A stretch of 64,000 bases of DNA from Warburgia ugandensis (taxonomy: Eukaryota > Streptophyta > Magnoliopsida > Canellales > Canellaceae). The translations under genes were made by a program, and so were the position numbers. The stretch covers positions 3,196,001-3,260,000 of the forward strand of contig CP141135.1 in assembly GCA_035236585.1 (NCBI GenBank). Reading direction: 5' to 3'. Positions 62,381 to 64,000 of the stretch are shown here, piece by piece (position 1 is the stretch's first letter; each line of letters begins with the position of its first letter). Under the pieces are notes generated by a model that saw only the letters and a list, made by a program, of their open reading frames with translations, was not told where the DNA came from and made no database searches.

Positions 62381-64000
62381 CTGGTTTCTCTGATCCTTGC
62401 CTTGAACTTGTTCTCATTTTCGTTGTCAAACACCTATTTCTCGATTTTGATTTATGTTGTCTTTCATTTGAGTACTGGAAACGGTTTGTTGGGAAAAAGA
62501 TGGATGAGCAAAAAAACGGACACAGAAGCACTGGAAGTGGAATGGGATTATGGGAGATATCAGATATGTATGTTCCTCTGACGGAAAAACCAAACATATA
62601 AATTATAAAGGTTCTGAGTCTTCCGACTTTGCCCATAGTTCATTAGTCTTGAATCGTTGAATCCCGATAGATAGGTTCTCGTAGAACCGCATCTACGAAA
62701 TAGTCTCCACTCTCCAAATGAAATGTAAAGTGCATCGAGCGATAGAAGAAGCGGAGACGTATGTCGAAGATTGAGGGAGAGAGACATTAAACTAGTTCTT
62801 TCTTTTACAAAATGGAAAAAAACATTACCTTTATCTAATTTATCACAAACTAGCTACAATTTTATATCCCAATTTCTTCTTGCCTTAAGGGAGCCCTAGA
62901 AAAAAGAACCAAATCAAGAAAAATCTCTCAAAAACTAAATTAACATATCTCATATCTGCATCAAATAATGTCAGATTTTCAACATTTTGATGTGTTGAAC
63001 CTGTTGAAACAAGAGGAATGATTAAGTGATAGTTGACCAAAATAAAAAATAAAGGATGAAGGAACATAACAGATTTTTTAAATTATTATTAGACCGGAAT
63101 GAATGTTTTGAGATAGGAAACTTAATGAAATGGCCAAATCAAGCTACAAATAATGAATGTTATACAAAAACAAAATATCACATTTTTTTTCCACTCGCAT
63201 CTTTGGAATGGCATACTTCTAGGGCATGACACTATGCCAACATCACAAAAAATGGGAACATGCATAATTGCTTGTTTGAAGAGATAGAGGGAGCAACAAT
63301 TTGACCTTGTAGGAGGCTTCAAGATAGTCTCCACATCAAATGAAAAATTTGTGATGGTTTTCAAGGGTGCTACTTGCTTATTATCCCGTATAATTGTATT
63401 CCTCTTTTCTTGTCTAAGCGTAGTCATTTTTATTTTGAAGCAAACATGAGCAAGTAGAAGAGGTAGGAGAGGTACAAGTAGAACAATTACAACACACGAA
63501 GCATAACAATCAAGGCTATCAAGCACATGTCCATCGGTAACACTGCAGGTGGTCGGTGTCAAGAGAAAGGTCGTGAGGGGCCCAACGCAAATGGAACATA
63601 TAAATAAGAGAACCTCAGTTGGAATAAAAGAAATAATTCAACACTAAAGGCCAACCGGGACAGGTGGTGTTGCACATGCTATGCTAGCTTCATATGTTGC
63701 ACCGTTAGAAGACTTGTGCCGTATCGTGTGATTGGAGACATGTATCTCCACAAGTCAAAGATTCAAGATGGGAAATGGTCAAAGGTATGTAAATTCTTCC
63801 TACATATAACATAATATGTCCTTTATAATTATATGTTTTGTTTTTGTTTGCATATGAATCACGATATGATACACAAAGTTCTTTGCAATACTCACTAGTT
63901 AGTCACTTTAACATGCTTCTTCTTTTGTTTTGTAATCAGCCTTGACGTATCTCTCGATGAGTGCAAGAAGCAAGCCTTGCTAGGAGTGGTGAAGCTTGGA
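62381..64000. other. Unassigned sequence at the right edge
   Basis: It follows a possible plus-strand splice donor (AAAGAAAG then GTATGTATTT at 62269-62270) inherited from the hAT subterminal region. It contains minus-strand frames at 62376-62787 and 63122-63562 (146 aa, hydrophobic start, no recognised domain) and a second donor-like AAAG/GTATG near 63785. It could be cargo of the larger hAT element, a nested insertion, or host DNA. Confidence 0.4.

Larger units (their letters stand above)
55636..64000 (-). mobile_element. Larger hAT element of the same family, right end outside the window
   Basis: The left terminus TAGGGGTGGCAATTCGGG begins at 55636 and matches the reverse complement of the right end of the intronic element. 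It contains arrays at 55985-56245, 59651-59882 and 61688-62097, a transposase relic (56915-59154), and 59885-62380 that matches the reverse complement of the intronic element from about 21560 down to 18780. The opposite terminus and its array are not found before 64000, so the end given is the window edge, and 62380-64000 may be extra cargo or a later insertion. The expected 8 bp duplication on the visible side would be GCCAAGAG. Confidence 0.75.

Noticed and set aside
62381-62800. Organelle DNA insertion
   Set aside because: The text has an organelle-like feel, but I could not match it to any plastid or mitochondrial gene with confidence.
63122-63562. 146-codon minus-strand ORF as a gene
   Set aside because: No domain, no supporting splice structure, and in a region that may be transposon cargo; mentioned only within the edge feature.

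Overview
This is a stretch of nuclear DNA from a flowering plant. The evidence is two multi-exon plant genes with GT-AG introns, Au-type SINEs, plant RTE LINEs, plant hAT transposons, copia and Ty3-like LTR remnants, and many AG/CT, AT and AAT microsatellites. The long introns (9.0 kb and 4.3 kb) and heavy repeat load suit a large-genome woody angiosperm; a magnoliid is a guess, not a demonstrated assignment.

Layout. 1-14 kb: repeat-rich intergenic DNA with a copia solo LTR, a decayed F-box/DUF295 gene split by a 1.2 kb insertion, four Au SINE copies and a fifth short fragment, a second short solo LTR, a broken hAT terminus, an LTR-like relic, a possible small hAT-type element and an RTE LINE tail. 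14.2-27.8 kb (+): a complete 11-exon gene for a TOM1/TOM3-type seven-transmembrane tonoplast protein (289 aa). Its fifth intron is swollen to about 9 kb by a 4,478 bp non-autonomous hAT element with a perfect 8 bp target duplication. 28-45 kb: intergenic, dominated by twelve kinds-of-age-differing repeats: nine full or near-full Au SINE copies and several partial ones, a 2.86 kb LTR-like element with a 5 bp duplication, an RTE LINE with EN and RT domains, and palindromic MITE-like sequence. 45.4-52.7 kb (+): a complete 6-exon group-6-type remorin gene (520 aa) with a copia reverse-transcriptase relic in its last intron. 53-55.6 kb: GA microsatellites and an unclassified repeat. 55.6 kb to beyond the right edge: a larger hAT element of the same family as the intronic one, carrying a decayed BED-hAT transposase on the minus strand.

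The most distinctive feature is the hAT family. Its members carry arrays of about 40 bp units, each a near-perfect inverted repeat around the core ATAGGACGGTT / AACCGTCCTAT. Six arrays are present. The small element reads as an internal-deletion derivative of the large one, with the deletion joining two arrays. Because one copy sits in an intron, its arrays are expected to be transcribed as strings of hairpins in the host pre-mRNA. The two host genes have no evident functional link to one another; both products are membrane-associated.
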